Assembly: GCA_022575985.1 (NCBI GenBank)
Contig: JAKSXM010000007.1
Span: 68,602,501 to 68,666,500 of the forward strand
DNA length: 64,000 bases
DNA from: Anagrus nilaparvatae
Taxonomy: Eukaryota > Arthropoda > Insecta > Hymenoptera > Mymaridae
Direction: 5' to 3'
Shown: in pieces, positions 10,402 through 23,058 of the stretch
How the letters are laid out: each line of letters begins with the position of its first letter
Numbering within the stretch: position 1 is the stretch's first letter
The notes under the pieces: generated by a model
Databases searched by the model: none
What the model saw: only the letters and a program-made list of their open reading frames with translations
Told to the model about the DNA's origin: nothing
Position numbers and translations under genes: made by a program

Positions 10402-13400
10402 TCTTCACCATTTGTATATATACTTTATATATATATGTATATAATATGTACTTTATGGGCCGAATTTTTTTATATCTAATTAGATCTAATTAGATATAAC
10501 GAAAATTCATCGGGTTAGACTATATAAATAAAACTAAATTCATTGCAACTTTAGGATTTTCCGTTATTTTAATTGATTTTAATTTTTGAATCTCATTTCT
10601 TTAGGGTTTTTAAATTTTTTAGCCTTTACAGAAATTAATTTTAGCTTCAGTGGCATATAATTTGAGACAGAATAGAGTTTTATTCTATAATAAGTTTTAT
10701 GTATAATAAATTAATTTTTCTAATTATTTAGCCAATTTTATTGGTATCTTAATTTATACACATATTTCTGTATTTTAATTTATATAACTTTTAATGGAAA
10801 TAAGAATTTTAATTATATATTAAATAGGATGTTTATTTTTCTTAATCTGAAGAGATTTCATATTTGTCAAGTTATAAAATATTACCAAGAAGAGCGTCGA
10901 AATGTCTGGCTCGTTCACATATCTTTAAAAAAAAATTTATCATCATTATCATGGTTATTATCAATATCATCATCTGATGAAATAAATCAAGATATTAAAC
11001 GAATACCACTTACATAGTACTTATAATGTCACTTCATTCTAAGGGGAAAAACAGAGGCAAGAGGGGAAAAGATCAGAGGCACGCCAGTAGAATCAATGAT
11101 TTCATTGGCCAAAATATGCTGACATGACGTCGTTCTCTTTTTCTTCTTTTTACATACCATAACTGTATTAGTTTATTCGCATGAGAGTGCGTATCGGCTT
11201 TAATATATTCGTGGCACTGGATTAAACTATTGCGTCAATGAATGTCGTTTTATTCTTATTAAATATTAAACTTATAGCTCTTCAAGTTTTATATTGCATC
11301 AAAGAATTTGTCACACTGATCACACGCATTTATACACATGCAAATAATTAATACTTGACTTTCGTTGACAACTTTGATATTACACGTGACATATAGCACG
11401 AGTTTTTGAGTCAATATCTCTCTTCGTATATCTTATTTGATTATTTCCAGAAATTTCTAACTATACTTTCATACATTCGTAATATGCATATTAGTAATGG
11501 ACTAATTTTCAAAAAATAAAAATGGCTATACTTGCATACAAAATTTAAACAATTCTGATTTTGTTCGAACTTTTAAATGGTGCCGCAATAATATCATAAA
11601 AAATTTATTAGGTCATTTTACTCCACGATATCATTAGTGGTCAGTGTAAAAACTGATTTCAGTTATACTGGCACTGTTAATTTTTTATTTATTTACATAA
11701 GACAACTTGAATTGCATAAAATTTTCAAAAATAATTGAAATTTCAATAAAATACCCAGGAAAATAACTTGTGACAATTATTTGGTGCAAAAACAATTATT
11801 TTCCCCTACGTAGTACTCATAATTTCTTTAAGTGCCAAAAATTAAAAATACGATTTTTTTTGCATATTACCTAATCATTTTAATTATTCATAAGAAAATC
11901 GAAAAACTATCTGCAATATCAAAATTAAAAAGTTTTTGTTATACCAAATAATTCACATGTTATAATTTACTGATTTGGAAATTAGCTTTAAGTTTCAATA
12001 ACTCGTGATCACTGAGATAGATTTATTGATATACCATATTTTACAAATACAATTCAAAAAAAAAATTGGTTAATTTATTTTATATAATTCATAAGACTGT
12101 ATTGTTAAGTCCTTTTGAGAACCCCATAAAAATTTCACAAAAAAATTTTTAAATATATTTCTAAATAAATATGAATCATTCATAAATATAATACAACCTT
12201 ATTAACTTTTTATTTTAAGGGGACGGTCAGTAATTATTTGACCCCAAAGAGTTCAAAAGAGTTCAATAGATAGTTCATTTTAAAGAATTTATGTTCATCT
12301 TATTCTCTTTATACCATAAATTTACATCTTTTTAATGAATAGCGGCCACATAAGCTATAGTCTTTTATTGGGTTAAATAAAAATGATATCATAAAATACA
12401 ATAAAAACTTAATAAAAAAAAAATAATTATTTCTATATTGTATAGTTTACTATTGTAAAAACGAAAAAAAAAATTCATGAATGCCCTTGCTATAAAATAA
12501 TTCTTTTTTACACAGGTTATTACCCTGTACTTTTTAAATGCTTTTTTTGTCTAAGGACGAAAGACTCATATAACATACATAAGATTATGTTACATATAGT
12601 TGGTAAAAAAAATCTTTGAACTCTTTAATTGTAAAAAAAAAAAAAAATTAAATGAAATACAAGGTTTTGTAAAATAAATTTCGTGATTAATCTTAATTTG
12701 TGCTTTGATGTATCCTGATGAATTTGAGATTTAATTTTTCTGCGATTCAAAAAATCTGATTTTCAGATTCTGAGAACTAACATTGGATAGATAATAGCAG
12801 TTATAATCAGTGAATGAGTTTTTCCCACAGTACAGTGCACGTAAAATTTTACTTCTGAATCCAACTCTGTGACCAGAGTTTTGAAAAATGTAGGTAATTT
12901 AGCCTGAAAAATTCAACAAATTAGTTGACGAAATGCTGCAAATTTTCAATAAAAAAATCTTTAAACTTGCATAACCTGTTTTTTCATTTAGGTCAAATTC
13001 AAATTAAAATTTATCAATGATAATGTAATTGAAAATTGAGCTCTTATGGAAAGAATTTTTGATCCTAGAAGAAACAATGTTATTTTCAAATGCTTGAAGT
13101 TCTTAGTAGTGATTAAATGAGCAGCTCATACCTTAGGAGTCTTATTTTTTATGGCTAATGTAACCCAATTTTACCTTATTTTAAGTAGAAAATCCAAGCG
13201 ACTTTGTAAAATAACTGCATAAGTATTTATTTATTCTAATATAATTCTGTACTAATTTTTATAACTTAAAATTTAAAATTCGAATAAAAAAATTGCAAAA
13301 TTAATTTACATCAAAGTTATTTAAATTATTTTAGTTTAAAAAAATAAAAATGTTTTTAAAAAATGAATTATTTATGGTGAAAGATCACAATTAAATGATA

Positions 13401-13717
13401 AATGGTATCCTTGAAAAATTCTCACAATTTTTTTTTTTATTATAATACTTAAGCGAATTAAATGATTCTATTAATAATTTAGTAGTTTTGAAAAATGAAA
13501 CGTGAAATAAGTCATCAGTTTCCAGAGTCAAGGTGTAATTTTTTGCATTTTATTTATATACAGGAGTTAAATTAAGTTTTAAATAATTTGCGTCAATATG
13601 ATTCAAATATATTAGATCTCTGCTTATTCTTCACTATATTTTAGCTGTTTATTTTTGAAGTTTTTAAAAGCTAATAAATTTGATTGTTCCTAAATCTTAT
13701 ATCTCTTAGAGCCGAAA
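10402..13717. other. Long non-coding AT-rich stretch
   Basis: There is no supportable gene in about 3.3 kb. The 62-codon frame at 10829-11017 has no recognisable motif. The segment 11035-11260 is less AT-biased and contains TGACATGACGTC, but nothing links it to a transcript. Sequence around 12740-12900 (AATCCAACTCTGTGACCAG) is a weak relative of the foldback modules at 16.4 and 55.2 kb. Confidence 0.4.
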
Positions 13718-13885
13718 TTATACTCCAGTCAAATCGCGATTTAGGATGTATTTTCACTGGCCAAAATGAGATGTGCTCTACTATGTTTTTTGGGTCGCTG
13801 ATCACGAAAATCCGGATCGTATCCGGGATATATTGACATGGAACATGTTTATAGGGAGGGGGGTACTTCAAAACTGGAAAATTAA

Positions 13886-13930
13886 GGGGGGGGGGGGGTC
13901 AAATTTGTCCTTTTTAAGGGGGGGGGGGGT
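13886..13930 (+). repeat. Paired long G-runs
   Basis: Two runs of at least ten G follow AATTAA and TTTTTAA and are each followed by TCAAAT. The surrounding phrase (GGAACATGTTTATAGGGAGG upstream, CAAATGGGACTTAGAATA downstream) recurs at 26.8, 35.7-35.9 and 51.3-51.6 kb. Confidence 0.8.
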
Positions 13931-13954
13931 CAAATGGGACTTAGAATATTTTCG

Positions 13955-14335
13955 ATTTAGGAACCTTTGGTGCAGAAGTACTTAGGGAGCATTGGTGCAG
14001 AAGTACCTAGGGACCTATGGTGCAGAAGCCCCTAAAGACCTTTGGTACAGAAGTACTTAGGGAGCATTGGTGCAGGAGTCCCTAAAGACCTATGGTGCAG
14101 AAGTCTCTAAAGACCTTTGGTGCAGAAGTACTTAGGGAGCATTGGTGCAGAAGTCCCTAAAGACCTTTGGTGCAGAAGTACCTAAAAACTTTTGGTGCAG
14201 AAGTACTTAGGAAGCATTGGTGTAGAAGTACCTAGGGACCTATGGTGCAGAAGTCCCTAAAGACCTTTGGTGCAGAAGTACTTAGGGACCATTGGTGCAG
14301 AAGTCTCTAAAGAACTTTAGTGCAGAAATACTTGG
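13955..14335 (+). repeat. 25-bp minisatellite, about 15 copies
   Basis: The GGTGCAG phrase recurs every 25 bp from 13969 to 14319. The consensus is close to CTTTGGTGCAGAAG then TACTTAGGGAC, with variants CCTATGG, GCATTGG and CCCTAAAG. Variants recur in groups, hinting at higher-order duplication. The array lies inside the 13.72-15.14 kb element. Confidence 0.9.
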
Positions 14336-15138
14336 ATATAAATATTGATATTATGAACAGAATAGATACTTTATTATCAGTGTTAGTTATTAGTGAACAT
14401 GTTCCATGCTCGTTGGTTGTGTAGTTACACAAACCAGTCATAAGTTTTTTCCGAACACCCTTAAATTTGAAAATACTACCCCCAAAAAGAGGTTTTTTTG
14501 ATACATTGGCAAACTGAGTTTCTAGATTTAGCCAAGAATTGGTCTAAGAGGGTTTTTTGGGTCGCTGATTAAGAATTTTAGGGTAATTTTTTATGAATAA
14601 TTACTATTTCACCCTTAAATAAGCAAAAACAACCCCTAAAAGGACTTAATTTGGTTGCCCAAAGAGCGGAAATAGCAAAACCAATCCCTAGAAGGGGTGT
14701 TTTTGCTAATTAAGGGTGAAATATTAATTATTCACAAAAAATTCCCCCAAATTCTTGATTAACGATCCAAGAATCCCGTATGGACTTAATTTGGTTGCTC
14801 AAAGTGCAAAAATAGCAAAAAAAACCTTTTAAGGGTTGTTATCGCTAATTTAAGGGTGAAATAGTAATTATTCATAAAAAATTACCTCAAATTATGGTTC
14901 AGCGACCCAAAAAACCCCGCTAGACCAATTCTTGGCTAAATCTAGAAACTCAGTTTGCTAATATATATAAAAAAACCCCTTTTTGGGGTAGTTTTTGCAA
15001 ATTTAAGGGTGTTTGGAAAACATCTCCGGAAAAGACCCCGATTTTCGTAATCAGCGACCCAAAAAACATATAGTAGAACAAATCGCATGTTGGCCAGTGA
15101 AAATACACCCCCCCCCCCGCGATTGGACTGGAGTATTA

Positions 15139-16150
15139 TACCAATCTAGTAAGATGAAGCAAGGTGAAGGAATTTTTTAATAATTTGAATAATTTTAAGA
15201 TCTAATATTTTTGAAGTTTTCATAAAATACTACCGGAGTGATACCACCTGGGAAAAAATATAAGAACTTTCAACTTCTAGTCCACCCTTGATTGCACCTC
15301 CTACTCAGTAAAAAAAAAAGCACATAATATTACTGCAGGTTGGTAATTTGACTATTTCGTAGTCATATTAAAACACTGTCAAAATATATTGCTTGAATTT
15401 TCAAGTAAATTACTCAAAATATTGACCAACTGTTAAAGGCCAAAAATTAATTAATTGTTTTAATTAAAATAAAAATTAAATATGCAAATGATCTTTAAAT
15501 TTCATATGATTTAAAGTTTGTACCAGTACATGAACGGTTAAGATTTTCGTTCATTCAAAGTGAAATATTTAACAAAAATTATTATTTATACATTATTATA
15601 TATTATTTAAAGAATTAACCTAATTAGCTTTTTACTTTAGAAAATTAAGTGATATTTACGATGAGTTTTATTCACCTGTACCTGAATGGTCCATTTTAAA
15701 CGAAAAAACCGTGTACAAGAAAATGCTTTAGTACCTGAAAACGACTTGAAATTTTCAATTCTATATTTCTCAGTGAATCCTAAAGATAATTGGGTATGAT
15801 TTGGATTAATGTATGTGTGAATACCGCTGATATTTTATGACCATTATGGTATTGCGAACTAATTTTTTTATTTAATTTTTTCATCATTACTAACTACTTT
15901 TTTTTTTAATTTTATCACAATTCCTAATTTTTTCTGATGAAAGTTTTAATATTTTACTAAAATTATTATTAATCGATTTCTTTGATCTGATACCTAATTT
16001 TTTGAAAACTTTTGCATAAAAAAAATGCTGCCAAGTAATTTACACTATGGTTCCTCATTAACAATAACAAAATATTTTGAATTGTCTATTTTACCTATAG
16101 TAAAAATTATAATTCTATATGAGTAATTCTTAGTGAAACTTTACTAATGG
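15139..16150. other. AT-rich non-coding DNA
   Basis: No gene, array or element end is supportable here. Confidence 0.4.
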
Positions 16151-17030
16151 AAAGGTAAAAGTCGGGGATTTGAAAAAAACTAATTGGGTTGGGTTTGGTA
16201 TACGTTCATATGATACCATACCAAATTTTAAGGTTTTAGGTTCAAAGGGTACAAAATGGCGGCTAATTTTCGGTCTTATATGGTTTTAAAAAAAAATAAT
16301 TTTTAAAAATGACAATTTTTGATTTCATTTTTTCTACGCTCTGAATAAAGCTGAAAAATGGTTTTCTTGACTATAATTTATGTAAAATTTGCCGCTGAAT
16401 CCGAATCTGCTACCAGTTTTTCAAAAAAATGCCAAGGAAAACCGGAAAATTAGAAAAACTAAGAAAACTCATTTTTGTTCAAACGCAGATTTTTCATACA
16501 GTCGTAACTTTTTTTTTTCCTAACCGGTCTTAAAATTTTTGTTTTTGTATGTACTTTTTAATAAAAAAAAAATTTTAGCGAGTATTTGCCTTTTAAGTCC
16601 TTAAAAATCCATTTCAATATTTCCCATTTTCACGAAATTTTTCATTTTCAATTTTCCGGATTTCCTTGTTACCTAATGAAAATTTTGACTAAATTTTCGG
16701 ATTCCTCGAGAAATTTTACTAAAGAGCCCCTTTTTTGAAAAGTTTTGGATGTTTCCATAACGCTATAGAAATAAAAGAAATAGCAAAATACTGAATAACT
16801 ACAAAATACGCAATGTTATAAAATAGGGTTTTTTCGTAATCTTTAATTCAAAACTGCAACCTCGACAGTTAACCAAAATACTTCCAATTGGTCTCATTTT
16901 TTTTGTATAAATGTCACCTTTCAATTCTTGTACACCGCAATTTTTTTTAATTAATTCTCTCACGGTGATAGTCAATAAACCAAACGCCTAATCTTACCCC
17001 AAAATGACCAATTTTTAAACTGCTGCCAAA
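16150..17030. repeat. Diverged relative of the 55-58 kb and 47 kb foldback modules
   Basis: The part 16190-16760 (GGTTTGGTAT, TTTTAAGGTTTTAGGTTC, GAATCCGAATCTGCTACCAG, CCGGAAAAT) follows the same order as the left arm of the 54.97-58.04 kb element. The part 16800-17030 (GGGTTTTTTCGTAAT, AGTTAACCAAAATACTTC, GGTCTCAT, CAATAAACCAAACG) matches 47030-47250. No coding sequence is visible. Confidence 0.5.
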
Positions 17031-17416
17031 ATTCTAATTTTTGATAGAAATGGTTTATGTAGGCCTTGAAAATTTTCTACAAGCACTAAGTTTTCAACAA
17101 ATTTTTAGTTTTTTAATTTTTTAAAAATTACGTATCAGATCCAAAAATTGACTATAAACGATATTTCTAAAACTAGCACTCCCATAAAAAACAATTAGGT
17201 ACTATTTGTAGAGCATTTTAGAACTATCTGAAATTTTTCAGGAAAAAGGGATTTAAATAAAATTTCCCAAATAATCCGTAAATCAAATTAGAATTTTCCA
17301 AAATTGACATCTAATGATAAAAAACCGAATCTCAAAAAATTCTGGTTAGAATCTTCCACAGATCCCAGAAATTCTGTTATTTTAATTTTTACCAGGGTAG
17401 CGAATTAAATATAATA
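17031..17416. other. AT-rich non-coding DNA
   Basis: A/T runs and short degenerate repeats only. Confidence 0.35.
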
Positions 17417-17516
17417 TATTCCTTATAATAATAACTAGAAATGAGTCGTATCTTCTCGCATCTTCGTATTCCTTATAATAATAACTAGAAATGAGTCGTA
17501 TCTTCTCGCATCTTCG
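17417..17516 (+). repeat. Perfect 50-bp tandem duplication
   Basis: The unit beginning TATTCCTTATAATAATAAC and ending TCTCGCATCTTCG occurs twice in direct succession with no difference. This indicates a recent duplication or a possible assembly artefact. Confidence 0.95.
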
Positions 17517-17519
17517 TTC

Positions 17520-18036
17520 GTTCAAAACCAAGTTACTACAGATGATGTAAGTAGTTTATAGGATATTTTAATCATATTTGTTCATTATTGTTCAATAGTA
17601 TGAAGAAAAGTTTTTTATACAGTTTTAATTCCTAAAGAAAAATGGTACAAGTCAAAACTAATTCTCGGTCTAATATATATATGTATTAAATTATTCATTT
17701 AAAGTTCACTGATTCGCAAGAATTTGAATATATTATTATGCTTCAGGGCCATGTTCATCGTTTTCATCTTATTCTTGAATAATTTTTATTATTTATCTTG
17801 ATTTTATTTTAATCAAATATCTGTTTTGTTCTAATGTGCGTAATGAATACGCAAATGTCTAATATTGAATTGCCATTCATTAATATTAATATTAAAACAA
17901 ACAAAAATAAAAAAATTAATTATATGAATTATTTATTAAATGTTATCACAGTTTAAAATGACAAAAAAAAATGAGAGATAACTATTTTTCATAAAGACTG
18001 ATTTCAAAAAAATCAAAATTATTTGTAAATGTTCCA
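17520..18036. other. AT-rich non-coding DNA
   Basis: No feature recognised. Confidence 0.35.
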
Positions 18037-18240
18037 ATTATGAGAGGCCATTATAAATTATTGCCCTTATATTAGAGAAAAAACATTCTGATGTTTTTAA
18101 ATATTTATTATATATTTATAATATATTTGAAATATTTATTACACTAAATGCGATTACAGTCCCATTACACTATGCAACTTGGACCTATAATACGTTGCCA
18201 AAATAAATTTTTCTAAGATCCGTTAAAATGGTCGTTATTT
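18037..18240. repeat. Relative of the 8.6-9.0 kb repeat
   Basis: GAGAGGCCATTATAAATTATTG and CCCTTATATTAGAGAAAAA match the start of the 8617 element. The later GCGATTACAGTCCCATT part resembles 8940-8970. A clear right-hand inverted end is missing. Confidence 0.45.
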
Positions 18241-19432
18241 CTAATAGTGTAAACCCTTCAAATAGTTGTTATAATCATAAAATTGGCAATATTTTAATCA
18301 CGGAGTGAATAAAAATTAACAATTGCAATATATTCCTGAAAATTGTGTCGTTATACAATAATTTAAAATCCAGACTTAAAATTTTGTGATATGACTTAAT
18401 ATGATAAGAATGCAAATAGGTCTCTACCTTCTCTTTCACCCGTGTGATTTAGCACGTACAAATAAAATATATAAATAAAATAATAATACCCTGTGTAAAA
18501 TTTTTCCATTATGTGGCCATCTTTTATGGTGATGGGATCAGTTTGACGTTTGACTATCATTAATTGTCTAATTTTTTTTTTTTTATAATATTTTACATTT
18601 TATATTTTATGATTTATATCACTTTATTATTTATATCACTTACGAGCCCATAGAGAAGGGTAGAGTAGGCATGCCTATTTTCATAGGCCATTTACATAAA
18701 AAATACAAAAACGAGGTTTTTGAGTTTTTGAGAAAAAAAGTTAAAATTCTCAATGTTTAATATAAATATAAAAATGTTAATAAAAAAAATTATTTTAATT
18801 TATAAATAAAAAAGACTTTTTCATTTCAGGCACGATCACATATCCTTTTACATTAAATTAAGAAATAGTTGAATTTTTTAACATTTTTTCCCTTAAATTT
18901 GTGATATTTAAAACTGGCTTTATCATGATTTTTCTGCAACGACTGGACTAAACCACTTCCAGTACTGAAAACCCTGCAACTAATTCTTGATTCATCGAAA
19001 AGGTTCTAAGAAACAGAGAATACACTTTTTTGAATTCACATACCTACACAAAGACATTCAATATAAGCATGTTTTAGACATCGAAATGACCTGGGGACCA
19101 AATTTCTCCAGAGATTTTCATCAGACATTTTTAGCAGTTTTTGACCTGACAAACTCAAAATTTCATCTATTGGATATATAAAGGATGGTCATAGCTGAAA
19201 ACAGTATTTTAATATGACATATAAATTAATAATAATTACACTTTTATACTTTGCATCAAAAGAAAATATTAACAATTTTAAGAATAAAAGTAGTCAGCAC
19301 ATATCGTGAGTCCTATAAAGCAAGGGGTAAGAAAAGAGCCATTTCTAAATAATGGTTTTATTTGTATTTTTTTATTTGTATTTCAATGACTTCAAATGTT
19401 AAAATTCGATTTTTAAATATTATTAATAATTC
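18241..19432. other. AT-rich non-coding DNA
   Basis: No gene is supportable. The 64-codon frame at 18987-19181 has no recognisable motif and no sign of selection that I can judge. Confidence 0.35.
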
Positions 19433-19436
19433 TAAG

Positions 19437-19601
19437 GGGTCGTCCATAAAATACGTAACGCAGTTACATAGTGGGTGACCTGCTTTTTAACGTTACTATA
19501 AAATGTTAATTTACATTCAATTTACATTGGTTAAGGTGTCACTATATGGTTGGTGGTATCAAAATTCTCTAATTTTTGCGTTACGTATTTTATGGACGCC
19601 C
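19437..19601. mobile_element. Short MITE with GGGTCGTCC ends, 165 bp
   Basis: GGGTCGTCCATAAAATACG then TAACGCA on the left is mirrored by TGCGTTA then CGTATTTTATGGACGCCC on the right, with one mismatch near the tip. TAAG flanks both sides (19433-19436 and 19602-19605). If only TAA is counted it would fit a Harbinger-type TWA target. The interior is non-coding. Confidence 0.75.
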
Positions 19602-19605
19602 TAAG

Positions 19606-22480
19606 AGCAATATTTTGACTTTAAAAAATGTTCAATTTATTTAAAAAAATATTTATTAATCACTCAAATACGAGCAAGTTGGCTGACTAGTGGAAGGTAC
19701 CAGATCATTCGTACAGTTACCCTATATAAAAATATTTTTATAAGTATAATATATATATATATATAAAGTTAATAATAATCTATGTATAATTATTTTATTT
19801 ATGGGTATAGAGTAATTAACTATGAAGAAAAAGTCCGGAATAAAAAGTGTAACGAAATTTTTTGCACCTAGCCCAAATAAACCGAATATTTAAGTCTATA
19901 AATAAATTGTTACGATTCATAAGTAAAAAGAAGGTTCTGATCAGATTCTTAACAGAAATGAGGCTCGAGTAAGTATCCACGTAAATTTAGATTATGCGGG
20001 TTATATATTACATGGGATATACATTTTCCCAAATATCGGCTATATGTCAATCAAAAAAATTGCACAAGATACCCAGGAGTTGCAATTCTGTGATTGGAAT
20101 CAATCGATAAGTTGGATCTGTAAAAAAAAGCAAAACATTTTATTTGGACTGATAAAAATAAAAAAAATCATTATTTTGTGTAGGCGTAGATGCAAAAAAT
20201 ATACAATTATAAAATATAAAGAAATTTATACTATGAACCACCAAAAGTTGAGAAATTTGACAGAGTACAGTAATGTAATGATTTATATTTGAAAAGTCGC
20301 ATAAGAAAATAACAATTAAATGCGATTTTTAATAAAAAAATTACAAAAATCTATTATTTTTTAAATCCATTTTTTGTGGATACTCAAATAGCTAAACCAC
20401 GAGCAGGCTTAAGAAAAAAGCTATGGCTATTTTACGGTTTTTATGTGCTTGGGAGGGGTATAAATAATAATTTTATGAAGAAATGCAACAAAGTTGAAAC
20501 AAAAATTATTGTCAAATGTCAACCTGATGGCCTTAAATTATGGCTATATTATGGTAAAAATTTTTTACAGGGCATTTATTATGTATTTAAATTTTTCTGG
20601 TCATATATTTACGCAACAAATGCACATAAAGTTACTAAATTTACGATATATCAAGAACTGCTTATTCAGTTTTTATGTATACTATATATATTAATATATT
20701 AGGCATACGTGTAAAAAAGCACGAATATTACTAAAGAGTTGATCATTTCGACAACGGATATAAATTTAACACTAATAAAAAATATACTAATTTAATTTTA
20801 AACAATTTTTTTTAAAAATCATTGTAAATTAAAATAATCGGTAAACTGATTAGTGTTTGGAAACGAGGATTTTAAAAATCTTTTTGGAAGTTCTATAAAA
20901 ACTTATTTTGAAGCAATGGTATGCACAAGTGAATGTAATAAATATAACAATTATTAAAAGTTTCACTACTTGCTCATTAAAATTTTTAGAAAATTTTAAT
21001 TGAGTTTATAAACGATCTTGCTGGACAAATTATAAGGAAAATTCAAAAAACTTTGATTTTCACTCTTGTCAATATTTCATTCTCAATCTGAGAACCTCTT
21101 CAGGACCTTTATTTTTTAGAAATAATTTTATCATTTTACAAAATATTACATTGAAATGTTTGAATTACATATATATTTTTTAAAAACATACCATTTAAAA
21201 ACGTAACTTGACATTTAAATATTCTTATGTTCCTATTTTTTAAAATTACATTTCAAAAAATTATAGAGCGATGCTCTATCTTGTAACGTGAAAAAATGCA
21301 ATCAACTTTTTTCATCGATTCAAGGAAATGAAACGAGTAAATAATTTTTGGAATCTTGGAGCTTATGCATAATTTATGAGACATATAAAACCTATTGTCA
21401 TAGAAAATTGTCATTTTTGAAAATAAGTAAAAAATAAAATAGTTTGCATTTTTGGGTCAGCATGTTGAAAAATAGCATTAGACGAAATTACATTAAACGT
21501 CAAAATAAGGAGTTTTTCCACTACCCTGAGATATTTCAATGTTAAGACCATCAGAATATCTAAAAATCACGTTTTCCGAAGTTTTTAACCTTAAAATGAG
21601 TTTAAAAATTCGTTCAAGAGATATTATTTTTTTAGTGATGGTCCATAAAAATCACGCTCTAGCCTAATCCAAAGAATATGAAGGGGTTAGGGGGTGTCGA
21701 CCCTTAAAATCTTATTTTTTGAACCAGATTAAGCAAAAAAAAATAATAATTTTCTGGGGCTACTAACCATACCTTTTTTCGTAGTAGTCTTTTAGTCATA
21801 CAATGTCTTAAATTTGAATATCGAGTGAAAAAACGTTTCCTTTTAAAAACCATCGTATGCATTTTATAAATAATAAGTCACATGTGCAATTTGTAAAATA
21901 GTAAAATTTATTCTTTGTTATCGAAAATCGCGAATATGTTATTAATTTAAGAAATTTGAAATTCATGAATTTAATATACTTTTCTATTAGCTTCTTTTTT
22001 TCATTTCAATTGTTGCATAGTTTATTGACTTCTTTAAATGTTATCGAACTTGAATTTTATTAGAATATGAAAAAAAAATAATATGCAACACGTGATGTAC
22101 AGTTAGAAATTTTTATTTTTTCATTTTCCTTTTGATTTAAAAAAAAATTTCATAGTGGCTTTTTATTTTTTTAATTTTTTTTAATGATGCAAGCCTTTAA
22201 AAGATTTTCTTTTTTTTTAAGATGTAGTATTATTAATATGTCTTTAATATGTCAAACTATTAAAATGCATGTAATTATAATATGTTAAACATATATTAAC
22301 AATATTATCAAGGTTAGTAACAAGATTTTCTTGGGATTATTTTAAAAAATAAAAAAAAATTTTAATTATGTATTCAGATAAGGAAAGTTAAATTTCTTTA
22401 CGTAAAAATTTAAATGTAGTTTTTTTTTTAACCACATAGATAATTTATATGTTACCCACTAATAATTTGATTGAATGTTA
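19606..22480. other. Long AT-rich stretch with two unassigned frames
   Basis: A short AT microsatellite lies at about 19747-19764. Frames of 82 codons (20044-20292) and 108 codons (20376-20702) are open on the plus strand but resemble nothing I know. The second contains two loosely similar phrases, KKLWLFYGFYVLGRG and LKLWLYYGKNFLQG. The base composition and lack of motifs make both more likely chance frames. Nothing else is visible. Confidence 0.35.
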
Positions 22481-22485
22481 ATTTA

Positions 22486-22550
22486 AAAAAAAAATTTTGG
22501 ATGAGGTTGCTGGTAGTACCAACGAAAGCTTACAACAAAATCAAAATCTG
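22486..22550 (+). ncRNA. Degenerate hammerhead-like remnant of a Penelope LTR
   Basis: GATGAGGTTGCTGGTAGTAC then CAACGAAAGCTTACAACAAAAT closely matches the hammerhead-like sequence downstream of the Penelope ORF at 38.7 kb. The first core residues are changed: the expected CUGA reads UGGA. GAAA and the AGCU palindrome are kept. It probably marks a solo or truncated Penelope copy; no Penelope coding sequence lies beside it. Confidence 0.5.
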
Positions 22551-22860
22551 TTCATTTTTTCATCTTACTCTAAATGATCAAAATATTCGGAAATCAGGTG
22601 TATAAAAAAAAAAAATATATTATGTTAGCGAAAATGGGGTAGTCAAGACGTCAGTAATGTTAAATGCATCAAAAAATTTTAAAAGAAGTAATATGGATTC
22701 AACCCAGAGTATCATACGTATTTTTGGTTGTTGAAAACGATTTTGAAGGTTTCGTCAATTTTCCTATGCCTATACTGAGTAATTATCGCTATATCACCCA
22801 AAAGAACCAAAAAAATACAATTTTCTGAAAAATATTGTTGATATAACCAAATTTTGGTCT

Positions 22861-22888
22861 GTATGCGCGCGCGCGTGTGTATGTGTGC

Positions 22889-22956
<68 letters not shown>
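22861..22956 (+). repeat. GT microsatellite
   Basis: A run of GT/GC dinucleotides with a few interruptions ends at GTATGTAACCGGTGAAAT. The flank is the reverse complement of the ATCACCG-TTACATAC phrase beside the CA run at 57.15 kb, so both microsatellites grew from the same element-borne seed. Confidence 0.95.
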
Positions 22957-23058
22957 AACCGGTGAAATTTCACAACCATTATGGAATTAAAAAAGTAAAA
23001 ATAATATTTTATTGACCAGAATTGGAGCTGAACTTAATTTTTTATTGTTTCAAATTTA

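Larger units (their letters stand above)
13721..15135. mobile_element. Harbinger-like non-autonomous element, 1.4 kb
   Basis: The ends are inverted copies over about 90 bp: TACTCCAGTC, then GTATTTTCACTGGCCAA, then GTTTTTTGGGTCGCTGAT. TTA flanks both sides (13718-13720 and 15136-15138), consistent with the TWA target of PIF/Harbinger elements, although ATTAT can also be read as a 5-bp duplication. The interior holds G-runs, a 25-bp minisatellite (13955-14335) and inverted module copies at 14490-15070. It encodes no protein. Confidence 0.7.

Noticed and set aside
13671..13985. Overlapping frames of 66 and 70 codons
   Set aside because: They cover MITE ends and G-runs, giving Gly/Pro runs without meaning.
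13955..14335. Regular short repeat considered as a CRISPR array
   Set aside because: Units are head to tail without spacers, and the context is a eukaryotic mobile element.
20044..20702. Two consecutive plus-strand frames as a possible gene
   Set aside because: No motif, no splice signals of note, and composition like the surrounding AT-rich DNA.
22794..22979. 61-codon frame rich in His and Thr
   Set aside because: It is simply the GT microsatellite read on the minus strand.
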